Of a DNA stretch of 64,000 nt, positions 1 to 9,661 are shown one piece after another. A model generated the notes under the pieces. That model was not told where the DNA came from. It saw nothing but the letters and a program-made list of their open reading frames with translations, and did not search any database. Where the stretch lies: the NCBI RefSeq assembly GCF_038096175.1, contig NZ_CP151101.1, forward strand, positions 62,001 through 126,000, given 5' to 3'. Source of the stretch: Nostoc sp. UHCC 0302 (GTDB lineage: Bacteria > Cyanobacteriota > Cyanobacteriia > Cyanobacteriales > Nostocaceae). A program made the position numbers and the translations under genes. Positions within the stretch are counted from its first letter, which is position 1. Every line of letters begins with the position of its first letter.

Positions 1-3000
1 GGAATAATGCTACACACGCGCTTGCTGATGACCAGAGAACTGCCCTGAGCAACTTGAAATATGCACGGCAGCTAGCAATCTGGTTTCATCGGGTTACGAC
101 CAAAAACCCAGATTTTAACCCTGGCCCGTTTGTCCCACCTCAAGACCCAGAGGTAGAAACCCAGGCGCTCAAACAAGAATTAGAACAGTTGCGGGCTGAG
201 TTACAAACCAGTCGCACAGCCACAGAACTAGCACAAATCGCTGTCCAACAAGAAGCACAGCATCGCATATCCGCAGAAGAATTAGCCAAAGAAGCTGAGG
301 CACAAAGACAAGTTGCCTTAAATCACCTTGCAACTCTTCAAGCCACAGCACAAAGTCAGTCTGTACAAACAATTCAAGAAACTATTCAGCGTTCCCAACA
401 AGCAGGAGAAAACATTGACCTGGATGAACGGGAAACCCGCCGCCTCATCGATATTCAGCTAAGGTCTGCTGGTTGGGAAGTAAATTCAGAGCAGCTTACG
501 TACAGTATAGGCACTCGTCCGCAAAAAGGTAGGAATTTGGCGATCGCAGAATGGCCTACAGATGATGGACGCGCTGACTACGTTCTGTTTGTGGGACTCC
601 AGGTAATGGCTGTAGTCGAAGCCAAACGCCAAAGCACTGATGTTTATGCTGCCATCGACCAAGCCAAACGTTACAGCCGCGGTTACAAAATTAAAGATAA
701 CGAAACCTTACCCGGTGGCCCCTGGGGAGAATACAAAGTACCTTTCGTCTTTGCCACTAATGGACGAGAATTTTTGAGACAGTTGCAAACCAAAAGCGGC
801 ATTTGGTTTTGTGATGTACGCCGCCCTGAAAATATCCGTCGTCCTCTTAGCACTTGGTACAAACCAGAAGCTTTTGTTGATGCACTTGGGCAGGATGAAG
901 ACCAAGCACACCAACGACTTGCCGAAGAAGGTTTTAACTATAACCTGGAACTGCGTGATTACCAAATCAAAGCGATTCAAGCCGTTGAAACAAGATTAGC
1001 CAAAGGCTTTAGAGAATTATTATTAGCAATGGCCACAGGGACAGGTAAAACTAAAACCTGCCTTATTTTGGTTTATCGTCTTCTCAAGACTAAACGTTTT
1101 CGCCGCGTTCTTTTTCTGGTAGACCGCACAGTATTGGGAGAACAGACAGGTAATGTTTTTAAAGAAACGCGAATAGAGAATTTACAAACTTTCGCTGATA
1201 TTTTTGGTCTAAAAGAACTGGGTGAGGCAGTACCAGATAGCGATACCAAAGTCCACATTGATACTGTACAAGCATTTGTCAAGCGTATTCTTTACCCAGG
1301 CGAGAACGCAGCCGTTCCTACCGCCGATCAGTATGATTGCATTGTTGTGGATGAATGCCACAGAGGATATTTGCTAGATAGGGAATTAAGCGATACAGAA
1401 ATCACCTTCCGCGACTTTAACGATTATGTTTCTAAGTATCGCCGCGTCCTCGACCATTTTGATGCCGTGAAAATTGGACTTACTGCAACCCCTGCCCTGC
1501 ATACTACGCAAATATTTGGTCAACCTGTTTACACCTACAGATATAAAGAAGCAGTCATTGATGGCCACCTCATTGACTGTGAGCCTCCCATCCGCATAGT
1601 GACAGCCCTTAGCGAAGATGGCATAGTGTGGCAACCAGGGGCAGAAATGGAATATTTTGACCCGCTCACAGGCAGGATTGATCTAGTTAATGCCCCTGAT
1701 GAAGTCAAAATTGAAGTAGAACGATTTAACCGCCAAGTGGTTACTGAAGAATTTAATCGAGTCATCTGCGAATATTTAGCCCAAAATATTGACCCTTCAT
1801 TACCAGGGAAAACCTTAATATTTTGTGTGAATGATAGTCACGCTGATATTGTTGTTCACTTATTAAAACAAGCCTTAATTGACCAGTATGGCAGTGTTGA
1901 AGATGATGCAGTTCTTAAGATTACTGGCAAGGCAGACCAACCATCACAATTAATTCGCCGCTATAAAAACGAAGCTAACCCGAAAATTGCCGTGACGGTA
2001 GACTTGTTAACTACTGGCATTGATGTACCCGAAATCTGCAATTTAGTCTTTATTCGACGGGTAAACTCGCGCATCCTTTACGAACAAATGTTAGGACGGG
2101 CTACACGTCGTTGCGATGCGATTAAAAAAGAAGTTTTCTACATTTACGATGCAGTAAATCTATATTCAGCCCTGTCGCCTTTGTCCACAATGAAACCAGT
2201 GGCAGTTAACCCCAAGATTTCGTTTACCCAACTGGTGTCAGAATTGCAGACAGTTAACGACAGCACTGCTACGGCTACCATTGTTGAACAATTCTTAGCC
2301 AAACTGCAACGCCAGCAAAGAAAACTAGGCGAGCGCAACCGGGAGAGTATTGAAGCTGCTGCCGGAATGCCAATGGCAGACATGATCAATCATTTGCGCC
2401 AAACCGACCCTCAGCAACTCAAGCAATGGTTTAGACAAAGAGCAGCGATCGCACAAATGTTAGATGCTAGAGATGGCGGTAGGCAACCGATACTAATTTC
2501 CCGTCATGCCGACGAGCTACGGCGTATAGAGAGGGGGTATGGTAATGCTCAAAAACCCGAAGATTATTTAGATAGTTTTGGGGCATATTTACGAGAGAAC
2601 ATCAATAAGATTCCAGCTTTGATGGTAGTTACTACCCGTCCCCGCGAGTTAACCAGAGCGCAGTTAAAGGAATTGCGTTTAATGCTAGACCTTGCGGGAT
2701 ATTCAGAAAGGACGTTACAGGTGGCATGGCGGGAGATGACCAATGCTGATATTGCCGCTTCAATCATTGGCTTTATCCGCCAAGCCGCTTTGGGTGATGC
2801 TTTGGTTTCTTACGAAGAGAGGGTAGACAAGGCAATGAGGAAAATTCTGGCTTCTCAAAACTGGACACCACCTCAACGCAAATGGCTAGAGCGTATTGGT
2901 AAGCAATTGAAAGCTGAGACGATTGTTGATATTGAAACGCTAGACCAAGGCGAATTTAGAACCCAAGGTGGCGGTTTTGTTAGGTTAAATAAAATATTTG

Positions 3001-3062
3001 ATGGGCAGTTGTCAGAGGTTTTAGTGCAGATTAATGAATCGCTATGGCAAGATGTGGGTTAA
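1..3062 (+). CDS. hsdR: Type I restriction enzyme R subunit, 5' end cut by the window
   Basis: This is the motor and nuclease subunit of a type I restriction-modification complex. The reading frame is open to the left edge (codons from base 3), and the residues before the TTG at 54 (NNATHALADDQRTAL) look like a DUF4145-type N-terminus, so the true start lies outside. Counting from that TTG, a coiled coil runs over about residues 35-120. The HsdR nuclease core follows, with D at about 170 and EAK at about 190. Then come the SF2 helicase motifs: GTGKT near 330, DECH near 433, GLTATPA near 477 and QMLGRATRR near 685. An EcoEI-type C-terminal domain ends the protein. hsdM and hsdS lie downstream on the same strand. 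Confidence 0.95.
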   Translation, partial: NNATHALADDQRTALSNLKYARQLAIWFHRVTTKNPDFNPGPFVPPQDPEVETQALKQELEQLRAELQTSRTATELAQIAVQQEAQHRISAEELAKEAEAQRQVALNHLATLQATAQSQSVQTIQETIQRSQQAGENIDLDERETRRLIDIQLRSAGWEVNSEQLTYSIGTRPQKGRNLAIAEWPTDDGRADYVLFVGLQVMAVVEAKRQSTDVYAAIDQAKRYSRGYKIKDNETLPGGPWGEYKVPFVFATNGREFLRQLQTKSGIWFCDVRRPENIRRPLSTWYKPEAFVDALGQDEDQAHQRLAEEGFNYNLELRDYQIKAIQAVETRLAKGFRELLLAMATGTGKTKTCLILVYRLLKTKRFRRVLFLVDRTVLGEQTGNVFKETRIENLQTFADIFGLKELGEAVPDSDTKVHIDTVQAFVKRILYPGENAAVPTADQYDCIVVDECHRGYLLDRELSDTEITFRDFNDYVSKYRRVLDHFDAVKIGLTATPALHTTQIFGQPVYTYRYKEAVIDGHLIDCEPPIRIVTALSEDGIVWQPGAEMEYFDPLTGRIDLVNAPDEVKIEVERFNRQVVTEEFNRVICEYLAQNIDPSLPGKTLIFCVNDSHADIVVHLLKQALIDQYGSVEDDAVLKITGKADQPSQLIRRYKNEANPKIAVTVDLLTTGIDVPEICNLVFIRRVNSRILYEQMLGRATRRCDAIKKEVFYIYDAVNLYSALSPLSTMKPVAVNPKISFTQLVSELQTVNDSTATATIVEQFLAKLQRQQRKLGERNRESIEAAAGMPMADMINHLRQTDPQQLKQWFRQRAAIAQMLDARDGGRQPILISRHADELRRIERGYGNAQKPEDYLDSFGAYLRENINKIPALMVVTTRPRELTRAQLKELRLMLDLAGYSERTLQVAWREMTNADIAASIIGFIRQAALGDALVSYEERVDKAMRKILASQNWTPPQRKWLERIGKQLKAETIVDIETLDQGEFRTQGGGFVRLNKIFDGQLSEVLVQINESLWQDVG

Positions 3063-3074
3063 AACTCAAGCGAA

Positions 3075-3692
3075 TCAATATTTGGCCGCATCAAAAATTT
3101 GCTGTGCGGTTAAATTTAATTCGGGAAAGGTAGGTGATGCGATCACAGCATTGCCTTGAAACGGATTCATTTGATATTCCCCATCAATTAATTGACATAC
3201 AAAAATAGTGGGTTGTTTCGGGTTACCGATGAATTTTCTTGCTCCTAATGCAGCATAATCAGCAATCCAATATTCAGGAATGCCCATTTCTTCATAGTCT
3301 CCAAGCTTACTGTAGTAATCATCGCGCCAGTTAGTTGATACAACCTCAACTACTATTGGAACGGATGCAGCTTGGGTTACTGTTGACTGTTTTTGAAAAA
3401 GCGATTCATTGGCGAGATTATCAAGATTTAGCAGCAACACATCAGGCGAATAAGCAGATTCAGCATCAGGTGTTTTAACGAATGCAGTTTTAGGTATAGT
3501 ATAAGGAAGGTTCAGGCGATCAAACTCGACAGTTAATTTCCGAGCTATAAACCCTACAACTTTTTCATGTTCTCCGGTTGGAGGCGCCATTTCAACAATT
3601 ACTCCCCTGTGTAATTCATAACGTTTGCCATCGTTAGGATACCATTCGATAAATTCATCAAATGTAGCTAATTGATGCAAGGTTTGAGCCAT
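3075..3692 (-). CDS. Uma2-family (DUF820) PD-(D/E)XK nuclease-like protein
   Basis: A 205-residue protein of the Uma2/DUF820 family, which is greatly expanded in cyanobacteria and adopts a PD-(D/E)XK restriction-endonuclease fold. Visible family marks are the N-terminal TFDEFIEWYP-GKRYELHRG block, the MAPPTGEHEKV segment, SPDVLLL (the D of the nuclease motif) and VVEVVS followed by YYSKLGDYEEMGIPEYWI. The gene is inserted in opposite orientation between hsdR and hsdM, ending 12 bp from the hsdR stop. Its cellular role is unknown; many family members travel with mobile or defence regions. The family call is firm, nuclease activity is inferred. Confidence 0.9.
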   Translation of the reverse strand: MAQTLHQLATFDEFIEWYPNDGKRYELHRGVIVEMAPPTGEHEKVVGFIARKLTVEFDRLNLPYTIPKTAFVKTPDAESAYSPDVLLLNLDNLANESLFQKQSTVTQAASVPIVVEVVSTNWRDDYYSKLGDYEEMGIPEYWIADYAALGARKFIGNPKQPTIFVCQLIDGEYQMNPFQGNAVIASPTFPELNLTAQQIFDAAKY

Positions 3693-3995
3693 AATTTTAC
3701 CTCTAAATATATTTAAAGTTGTTTAAATCTCCCAAGTTTTTGTGAACACCAATAATAATTTTTATTATAAGAGTATCCTTTATAAAGGGTGAAAATTAGA
3801 TTTAACTAAGAAGTATACATAACTTAGTAATTAACATAATTTAAGCAACAATGCTTCTTTTATAGTAATTCAAAAATAATTTTAATTTGCCTTTATCTTT
3901 TTTACACAATTATAAAAATACTCGGCTTTGACAACTTTACCTAATTGCTTATAATTACAAAGCAGCATTTGTATAGTGAGCATTTATTTAAGACC
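3693..3995. other. AT-rich divergent intergenic region
   Basis: About 300 bp between the divergent Uma2 and hsdM genes. It is very AT-rich and must hold both promoters, but no operator, hairpin or small gene could be picked out with confidence. Confidence 0.4.
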
Positions 3996-5465
3996 TTGAG
4001 CGCAACTACTGACATCGTACAAAAACTCTGGAATCTCTGTCATATCCTGCGGGATGATGGGATTACTTATCTGGCTTATGTAACAGAGTTAACATACTTG
4101 CTGTTCCTCAAGATGGCACAGGAAACAGGTACAGAAACTCAAATCCCTGAAGGTTATCGTTGGGGTGATTTGGTGACCAGAGATGGCATCGAACAGATGA
4201 ACTTCTACCGTGCTGCCCTGTTGGAGTTGGGGACTAACAGTTCGCTACGAGTACAGGCAATTTTTGTTAATGCTCAAACTGCCCTTAAAAAACCACAAAT
4301 TCTTACCAAACTAGTCAAAAGTATTGATGAGCTTGACTGGTACTCTGCCAAAGAAGAAGGGTTAGGCGACCTGTATGAAGGGCTTTTAGAGAGAAACGCC
4401 AGTGAGAAAAAATCTGGTGCAGGGCAATACTTTACCCCGCGTCCTTTGATTGATTGCATGGTGGAACTCATCAAACCTCAAGCAGGAGAACTGGTACAAG
4501 ACCCTGCTGCTGGTACTGGTGGGTTTTTAATTGCCAGTGATCGCTACATTAGAAAATACACGAGTGACTTATTTGATTTAAGCGAAGCCGAACAGTCATT
4601 TCACCGCCACCAAGCATTTTACGGCATTGAATTAGTCCAAGATGCCCATCGACTGTTATTGATGAATATGCTGTTACATGGCATTGAGGGGGCTGTAGAG
4701 TTGGGGGATACTCTCTCTAGTGATGGGCAGCAGTTACCAAAAGCCAATGTTATCTTGACTAACCCCCCTTTCGGAACGAAAAAGGGTGGTGGATTGCCAA
4801 CACGCGATGATTTTACATATCCTACATCAAACAAGCAGTTAGCTTTTTTACAGCATATCTACCGGGGATTGTTGCCGGGAGGTAGGGCAGCAGTGGTATT
4901 ACCTGATAATGTACTGTTTGAAGATGGGGTAGGGCGCAGCATTCGTGCGGATTTAATGGATAAGTGCAATTTGCATACCATTCTCAGGCTGCCCACTGGG
5001 ATATTTTATGCCCAAGGTGTTAAGACTAACGTACTGTTTTTTCAACGTGGAACAACAGATAAGGGCAACACCAAGCAGGTGTGGTTTTACGATATGCGAA
5101 CCAATATGCCCAGTTTTGGTAAGCGTATTCCTCTAACTCGTCAGCATTTCTCTGAATTTGAGCAGTGCTATGGAGATGACCCGAATGGTAATAGTCCCCG
5201 TGTAGATCAAGAAGAAGATGGACGCTTCCGGTGTTTTACACGAGAGCAGATTACTAAGCGTAATGATAACCTTGATATTTCCTGGTTACGGGATGAGAGT
5301 TTGCAGTCGGGGGATAATCTGCCAGAGCCAGAGGTAATTGCGGCTGAGATTATGGAAAAACTGCGGATTGCAACTAAGGAGATGGAGTCACTGATGATAC
5401 TGCTGGAAGGGGAAGAGGCGGCAGAGGCTGTTAGTACTTCAGTAGGGTTGTCAACTTTAGAATAG
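3996..5465 (+). CDS. hsdM: Type I restriction-modification DNA methyltransferase M subunit
   Basis: The N6-adenine methyltransferase subunit that methylates the recognition site together with HsdS. An HsdM_N helical domain (VQKLWNLCHILRDDGI) is followed by the N6_Mtase domain. The SAM motif DPAAGTGG lies at about residue 169, catalytic NPPFG at about 256, and AGQYFTPRPLI just before motif I. Start choice: no ATG is available. TTG at 3996 gives a typical N-terminus (MSATTDIVQKLWN); the frame also runs back to TTG 3945, which would add 17 residues not usual for the family. The distance to hsdS (192 bp) is larger than usual for a coupled hsdM-hsdS pair. Confidence 0.93.
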   Translation: MSATTDIVQKLWNLCHILRDDGITYLAYVTELTYLLFLKMAQETGTETQIPEGYRWGDLVTRDGIEQMNFYRAALLELGTNSSLRVQAIFVNAQTALKKPQILTKLVKSIDELDWYSAKEEGLGDLYEGLLERNASEKKSGAGQYFTPRPLIDCMVELIKPQAGELVQDPAAGTGGFLIASDRYIRKYTSDLFDLSEAEQSFHRHQAFYGIELVQDAHRLLLMNMLLHGIEGAVELGDTLSSDGQQLPKANVILTNPPFGTKKGGGLPTRDDFTYPTSNKQLAFLQHIYRGLLPGGRAAVVLPDNVLFEDGVGRSIRADLMDKCNLHTILRLPTGIFYAQGVKTNVLFFQRGTTDKGNTKQVWFYDMRTNMPSFGKRIPLTRQHFSEFEQCYGDDPNGNSPRVDQEEDGRFRCFTREQITKRNDNLDISWLRDESLQSGDNLPEPEVIAAEIMEKLRIATKEMESLMILLEGEEAAEAVSTSVGLSTLE

Positions 5466-5657
5466 GAACGAACACACAGAAAACCAAACCCTAGAAGTTA
5501 CCAGAGTAAGTTTTTATTATCAGAGAAGTATGAATAGCGGTATAAAAATTTGATTGTCTGTGAGTAGAAATAGAATTTTAGCATTCATAAAACTCTGTAA
5601 AGAAATAATATTTTCTAGATTAAATGAGTTATAGATTGGAGATGAGGAGAAATTGAA

Positions 5658-7223
5658 GTGGGTGATAAGTTAGCTTTTAATATTTCTCAAGTATCTAACT
5701 TGCCTGATGGTTGGTGTTGGGGAATACTCGATCAACTTATGAAAAAAATTGTTGATGGAACACATCATACTCCAACTTACGTTGAGCATGGAGTACCATT
5801 TTTATCAGTAAAAGATATTAGAGATGGACAAATATATTTTGATAGTTGTAAATACATTTCACAAGAAGAACATAAAAAACTGTGCCAAAGATGCTATCCA
5901 GAATATGGAGATTTGCTAATTACTAAAAGCGGAACTATTGGGCGCTGTGCAATAGTAAAAGCAAAGTGTGAATTTAGCTTATTCGTTAGTGTGGCTTTGC
6001 TTAAACCAGCCTCATCTGAGATAAACATATCATTTATATCCCTTGCCTTTCAAGCATGGTTTCAAACCATAAATGTTCAAAACGACATTACAGGAAGTGC
6101 TATCAAAAATTTTCATCTAGTTGATTTCAAACAATTAGCACTTCCCCTCCCACCCCTCAACGAACAACGCCGTATAGTTGCCAAGATTGAGGAATTGAAA
6201 GAACGCACGCAGCGAGCAAAGGAAGCACTTGAGGCAATTCCTGCGCTGCTAAAGCAGTTTCGTCAGTCTGTCCTCGCTGCTGCCTTTCGTGGCGACCTTA
6301 CTGCTGATTGGCGGGAGGAGAATCCTGATGTTGAACCTGCTTCGGTTTTGCTTGAGCGAACTTCACATAGCTTGAATCTGAACTTTCATAAAGAAACAAA
6401 TAATATTAATAGAGATCAACAAATAATCCCAAATACCTGGAGTTGGACTCCGCTTAAATTAGTTGTAAAAAATATTCAAGCTGGGAAAAACTTTTCTTGT
6501 CCTGAAATACCAGTTACAGAAGATAAAGTAGGTTTAGTAAAAATTAGTGCTGTAACTTGGGGATTTTTTGATGAGAAAGAAACTAAAACTGTTACAGATA
6601 AATCTAAAATTGAGCCTAGTTTATTTATTAATGAAGGGGATTTTTTAATTTCACGAGCAAATACACTTGAGTTAGTAGGAGCATCAGTAGTAGTTGAAGA
6701 AATAAGACATAAAATAATGATTAGCGATAAGGTCTGGCGAGTTACATTCTTAGAAGCTGAAAATAATTATATAAATTTTTACTTGAAATCAAAATTAGGA
6801 AGAAAAGAAATAGAGAGCCGTGCTACTGGTAATCAACTTTCTATGCGAAATATATCTCAAAATGCTTTTAAAGATGTTGTTATAGCTATCCCACCACTTA
6901 TAGAACAAAAAGAAATTATCTATAGGGTAAAATACTTTTACAAAATTGCTGATGCAATTGAGTACCAGTACCAAGAAATTAAAGCAAACCTAGGCCTGCT
7001 TGATCAATCCATACTGGGTAAAGCCTTTCGTGGTGAACTCGTACCCCAAGACCCTAACGACGAACCTGCATCAGTCCTGCTAGAACGAATCCGTGCAGAA
7101 TACGCCAAACTCAAAACTAAAACAGATAAAAAATCTACAGCTAAAACAAGCACTCGACGTACCAAAAACACACAGCTGCAAGAAGAGGAACCTGTGCAGC
7201 TAGAACTGGGGCTGGAATCATGA
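5658..7223 (+). CDS. hsdS: Type I restriction-modification specificity S subunit
   Basis: This subunit decides which bipartite DNA sequence the HsdR/M/S complex recognises. Two target-recognition domains are seen (about residues 15-165 and 255-420). Each is followed by a conserved helical spacer: PPLNEQRRIVAKIEELK with AAFRGDLTADWR, and PPLIEQKEIIYRVKYF with KAFRGELVPQDPNDEPA. The GTG start at 5658 is preceded by a purine-rich GATGAGGAGA. The C-terminal tail is lysine and glutamate rich. The TRDs are more AT-rich than the spacers, as is usual for TRDs that are exchanged between loci. No frameshift was seen, so the gene looks intact. Confidence 0.93.
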   Translation: MGDKLAFNISQVSNLPDGWCWGILDQLMKKIVDGTHHTPTYVEHGVPFLSVKDIRDGQIYFDSCKYISQEEHKKLCQRCYPEYGDLLITKSGTIGRCAIVKAKCEFSLFVSVALLKPASSEINISFISLAFQAWFQTINVQNDITGSAIKNFHLVDFKQLALPLPPLNEQRRIVAKIEELKERTQRAKEALEAIPALLKQFRQSVLAAAFRGDLTADWREENPDVEPASVLLERTSHSLNLNFHKETNNINRDQQIIPNTWSWTPLKLVVKNIQAGKNFSCPEIPVTEDKVGLVKISAVTWGFFDEKETKTVTDKSKIEPSLFINEGDFLISRANTLELVGASVVVEEIRHKIMISDKVWRVTFLEAENNYINFYLKSKLGRKEIESRATGNQLSMRNISQNAFKDVVIAIPPLIEQKEIIYRVKYFYKIADAIEYQYQEIKANLGLLDQSILGKAFRGELVPQDPNDEPASVLLERIRAEYAKLKTKTDKKSTAKTSTRRTKNTQLQEEEPVQLELGLES

Positions 7224-7347
7224 ACACAAGCAAGTTATAACTTTTAAATTTCTTAGCTTTAATAACAAAATAAAGTTGATATTTCTTTTTTATTAAATCA
7301 TCCCATCTAGCCGACACAAATAAGTCTTTAATATATAACTTATAGGG

Positions 7348-7839
7348 TCAGTTATAGATAATTAGCTCTATTTGAGGATAATTTCTAGGAAAAATATAAG
7401 CTTTCATATTCCATTGATTATTAGGATCACCACCGATAATTAATAGTAATGGTTCAGGGCATTGATAAGAACTAGACTCTCCAATTTTCTGCATCTGGCT
7501 AATGTCTATTTCGCTAGGGTTAGAATTAGAAAACGGATGGAAGTGCCATTCACCTAGATAATATTGCTTTTTATCTCTCATCCATAAACGATTTAGCCAT
7601 TGTTGAAGGTCATGTGTACCTCTATAAAACCAGTTGTGACCACTATGAGAATCTGAAGGAGCATCAGAAATAGATGTAATGACTGCACAGTTGTGTAACT
7701 CGGTGTAGAAACCTACAAGAATTCCTCCCGTTTCTTGTACACCTGCACGTACACAAACTTTTAATAATTGAGATATTTCTCTATTATGTATTTTTAATGC
7801 AAATCTTTTGTCTTCCGACCAAAATTCTAAATCGCTCAT
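7348..7839 (-). CDS. cap3: CBASS Cap3-like JAB/JAMM isopeptidase
   Basis: A deubiquitinase-like metallopeptidase of type II CBASS that removes Cap2-made conjugates. The complete JAMM zinc motif is visible: Glu in QETGGILVG, then EWHFHP and, ten residues after the second His, Asp in SEID (HxHx10D). It is the last gene of a leftward four-gene operon. Start: ATG at 7839, 8 bp after the cap2 stop, preferred over an in-frame TTG at 7857 that would overlap cap2 by 11 bp. The family is known from CBASS; the assignment rests on both the motif and its position beside Cap2. Confidence 0.9.
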   Translation of the reverse strand: MSDLEFWSEDKRFALKIHNREISQLLKVCVRAGVQETGGILVGFYTELHNCAVITSISDAPSDSHSGHNWFYRGTHDLQQWLNRLWMRDKKQYYLGEWHFHPFSNSNPSEIDISQMQKIGESSSYQCPEPLLLIIGGDPNNQWNMKAYIFPRNYPQIELIIYN

Positions 7840-7846
7840 TTTATAT

Positions 7847-9661
7847 TTAGCTATCAAGCTGATGAAGACCTAAAAAAGTCCCATTTTGATATATTTGCTC
7901 AAAAACAACTAAATTAGGGTTTTCTGGGGGCGATGTTGACAATGATTCAATATGTTTCACTGCTATTGATGCCATCATCCATACATCATCAATCCGAGCA
8001 GGAAACACAGGATGCCAGCATCCAATCCCTTCCCTTGGCAATTGTTGCCCTTTATATTCCTTAAGTTCTTTGTGTAGCCACGGATTTAGCATAGCTCTAA
8101 AAGTAGCATAAGGAAAACTATCACCATAACTCGAAAATAAGAACAAGTGCTTGCCACCTATCCCCAGCGAGATAGAAATAAATAGTTTACAACTCCCCCA
8201 GAAAAAATGCTCTAAGTGGTAAAGTACTGTATCACTTCCTGTACAATCAAGAATTATGTCAGACTGTTGAATGTTAGCTTTGTCAGTTTCTTCAAGTTGA
8301 GGGAAGTTGCGATCAATACCTACCACAGTACCGTGAGGAGAAGTACTGTTAAGACGAGTAGCAAGTTTAGTAGCTTTTTTTACTTTTAGGTCATACAAAC
8401 TGAGGGTATGCCGTGTTAAATTACCTATTTCAAAGGTATCTGAGTCTAAGATAGTTATCTTGTGTGCATTCCCTCGACTTAAAATTTCAGCAACTACTGA
8501 ACCAATAGCTCCTGCACCCAATAAAAGTATTTTCTTAGAAGCTAAGGGTTCAGGTAGTTTACCACGAGTTGCAATATGCCTAATATGCCAGTTCTCTGAG
8601 TTAAGCCAAACTAAATTTACATTTCCACGCAGAATTTCAGTTCTGTCTCGCTGCCAATATCCCTCTTCATTTGTTCTGAAACCTTTAGCAGTTTTTATAC
8701 TTTCGGATAAAACAGGCAATTGTAGTGCTTGCCAATGTATCTGGTGTAAATTACCATCTATCTCAGCAGGAATCGGAAAACCAATAAGAGCAATATGGCT
8801 TTTCCCATCACGTATAAACTTTGCAGCTATTTTTAACTGTTCATTAATGTTAATTTTCTGCTCTCGACAAACTTCTCGTAACTCTCTCCATGTTACTGGA
8901 ACCTGCCAAGGGCTGAAGACAGGGATTTGTTGTAAAAGTATCCATATTCCTAAAACTGACTCACTTTTCAATTCGTTCATGTCTCGGCCCCATGTAAGCC
9001 TAAGTAATTCTTTGCCACGAATTGATTGAAATGATTTTATAAAAAATACATCTGGTTTTTTACGCAAAGATATTAACTGAACCAGTCCAACCGATTCAGA
9101 AATTTTTTGCCATTGACTAAAAGACTCCTCACTTTCCGAGAAAGCAACTGTTATAGAATTACTTAAAGGAAAATGAGGAAGCTCAAACGGATCGCCTGGA
9201 TAAATCAGTTTATTTTCTGAGGCGGCCACTAACCATTCTATAGCACGCCTAAAGTGCCATTCTAGCCTCCAGTGATAATCGTAAGGTTCGCTATGATAGC
9301 CTTGACGACCTAAAGCATGAACAGTAGTATCTAAGCAGATTTTACCGTCACGCCAAGGTACTTTACTATCGCCAAAACTATTAAAATTTTGGTGAAGAAA
9401 GGTGTGGGTAAGCCCCTTTTCCTTTGCTGGATAAAACCCAATGTTTCCCCAAGGATACTCTGAACTAACCAGAACATACCAGTTTGTTGATTGTGGAATA
9501 AAGATACTTGGTTGTGAATTAATATATATGCGACAGTGCAATGTCCAAGTAGCTACTTGCTCGTTCCATGTCCAGTCATGTAAAATTTCAACGCATGATA
9601 TACTCTCAAGGACTCTACGAGCAGCAAGAAGCTCCGTAGAAGGTATCTTTTTATAGCTCAC
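7847..9661 (-). CDS. cap2: CBASS Cap2 E2-E1 fusion (ThiF family)
   Basis: A fused ubiquitin-transfer-like enzyme that in type II CBASS conjugates the C-terminus of the CD-NTase to target molecules and so primes signalling. The N-terminal E2-like half carries its catalytic Cys in DGKICLDT (about residue 109). The C-terminal ThiF/E1 half has the adenylating Rossmann motif LLGAGAIGS (about 380-388), the acidic LDSDTFEIGNLTR, and the candidate E1 Cys in GIGCWHPVFPAR (about 548). The GTG start overlaps the CD-NTase stop by one base (TAGTG), which implies translational coupling. Length (604 aa) fits the family. Confidence 0.92.
   Translation of the reverse strand: MSYKKIPSTELLAARRVLESISCVEILHDWTWNEQVATWTLHCRIYINSQPSIFIPQSTNWYVLVSSEYPWGNIGFYPAKEKGLTHTFLHQNFNSFGDSKVPWRDGKICLDTTVHALGRQGYHSEPYDYHWRLEWHFRRAIEWLVAASENKLIYPGDPFELPHFPLSNSITVAFSESEESFSQWQKISESVGLVQLISLRKKPDVFFIKSFQSIRGKELLRLTWGRDMNELKSESVLGIWILLQQIPVFSPWQVPVTWRELREVCREQKININEQLKIAAKFIRDGKSHIALIGFPIPAEIDGNLHQIHWQALQLPVLSESIKTAKGFRTNEEGYWQRDRTEILRGNVNLVWLNSENWHIRHIATRGKLPEPLASKKILLLGAGAIGSVVAEILSRGNAHKITILDSDTFEIGNLTRHTLSLYDLKVKKATKLATRLNSTSPHGTVVGIDRNFPQLEETDKANIQQSDIILDCTGSDTVLYHLEHFFWGSCKLFISISLGIGGKHLFLFSSYGDSFPYATFRAMLNPWLHKELKEYKGQQLPREGIGCWHPVFPARIDDVWMMASIAVKHIESLSTSPPENPNLVVFEQIYQNGTFLGLHQLDS

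Noticed and set aside
8460-9029. A 189-codon frame opposite cap2
   Set aside because: It is cysteine/serine-rich antisense of a well-supported gene.
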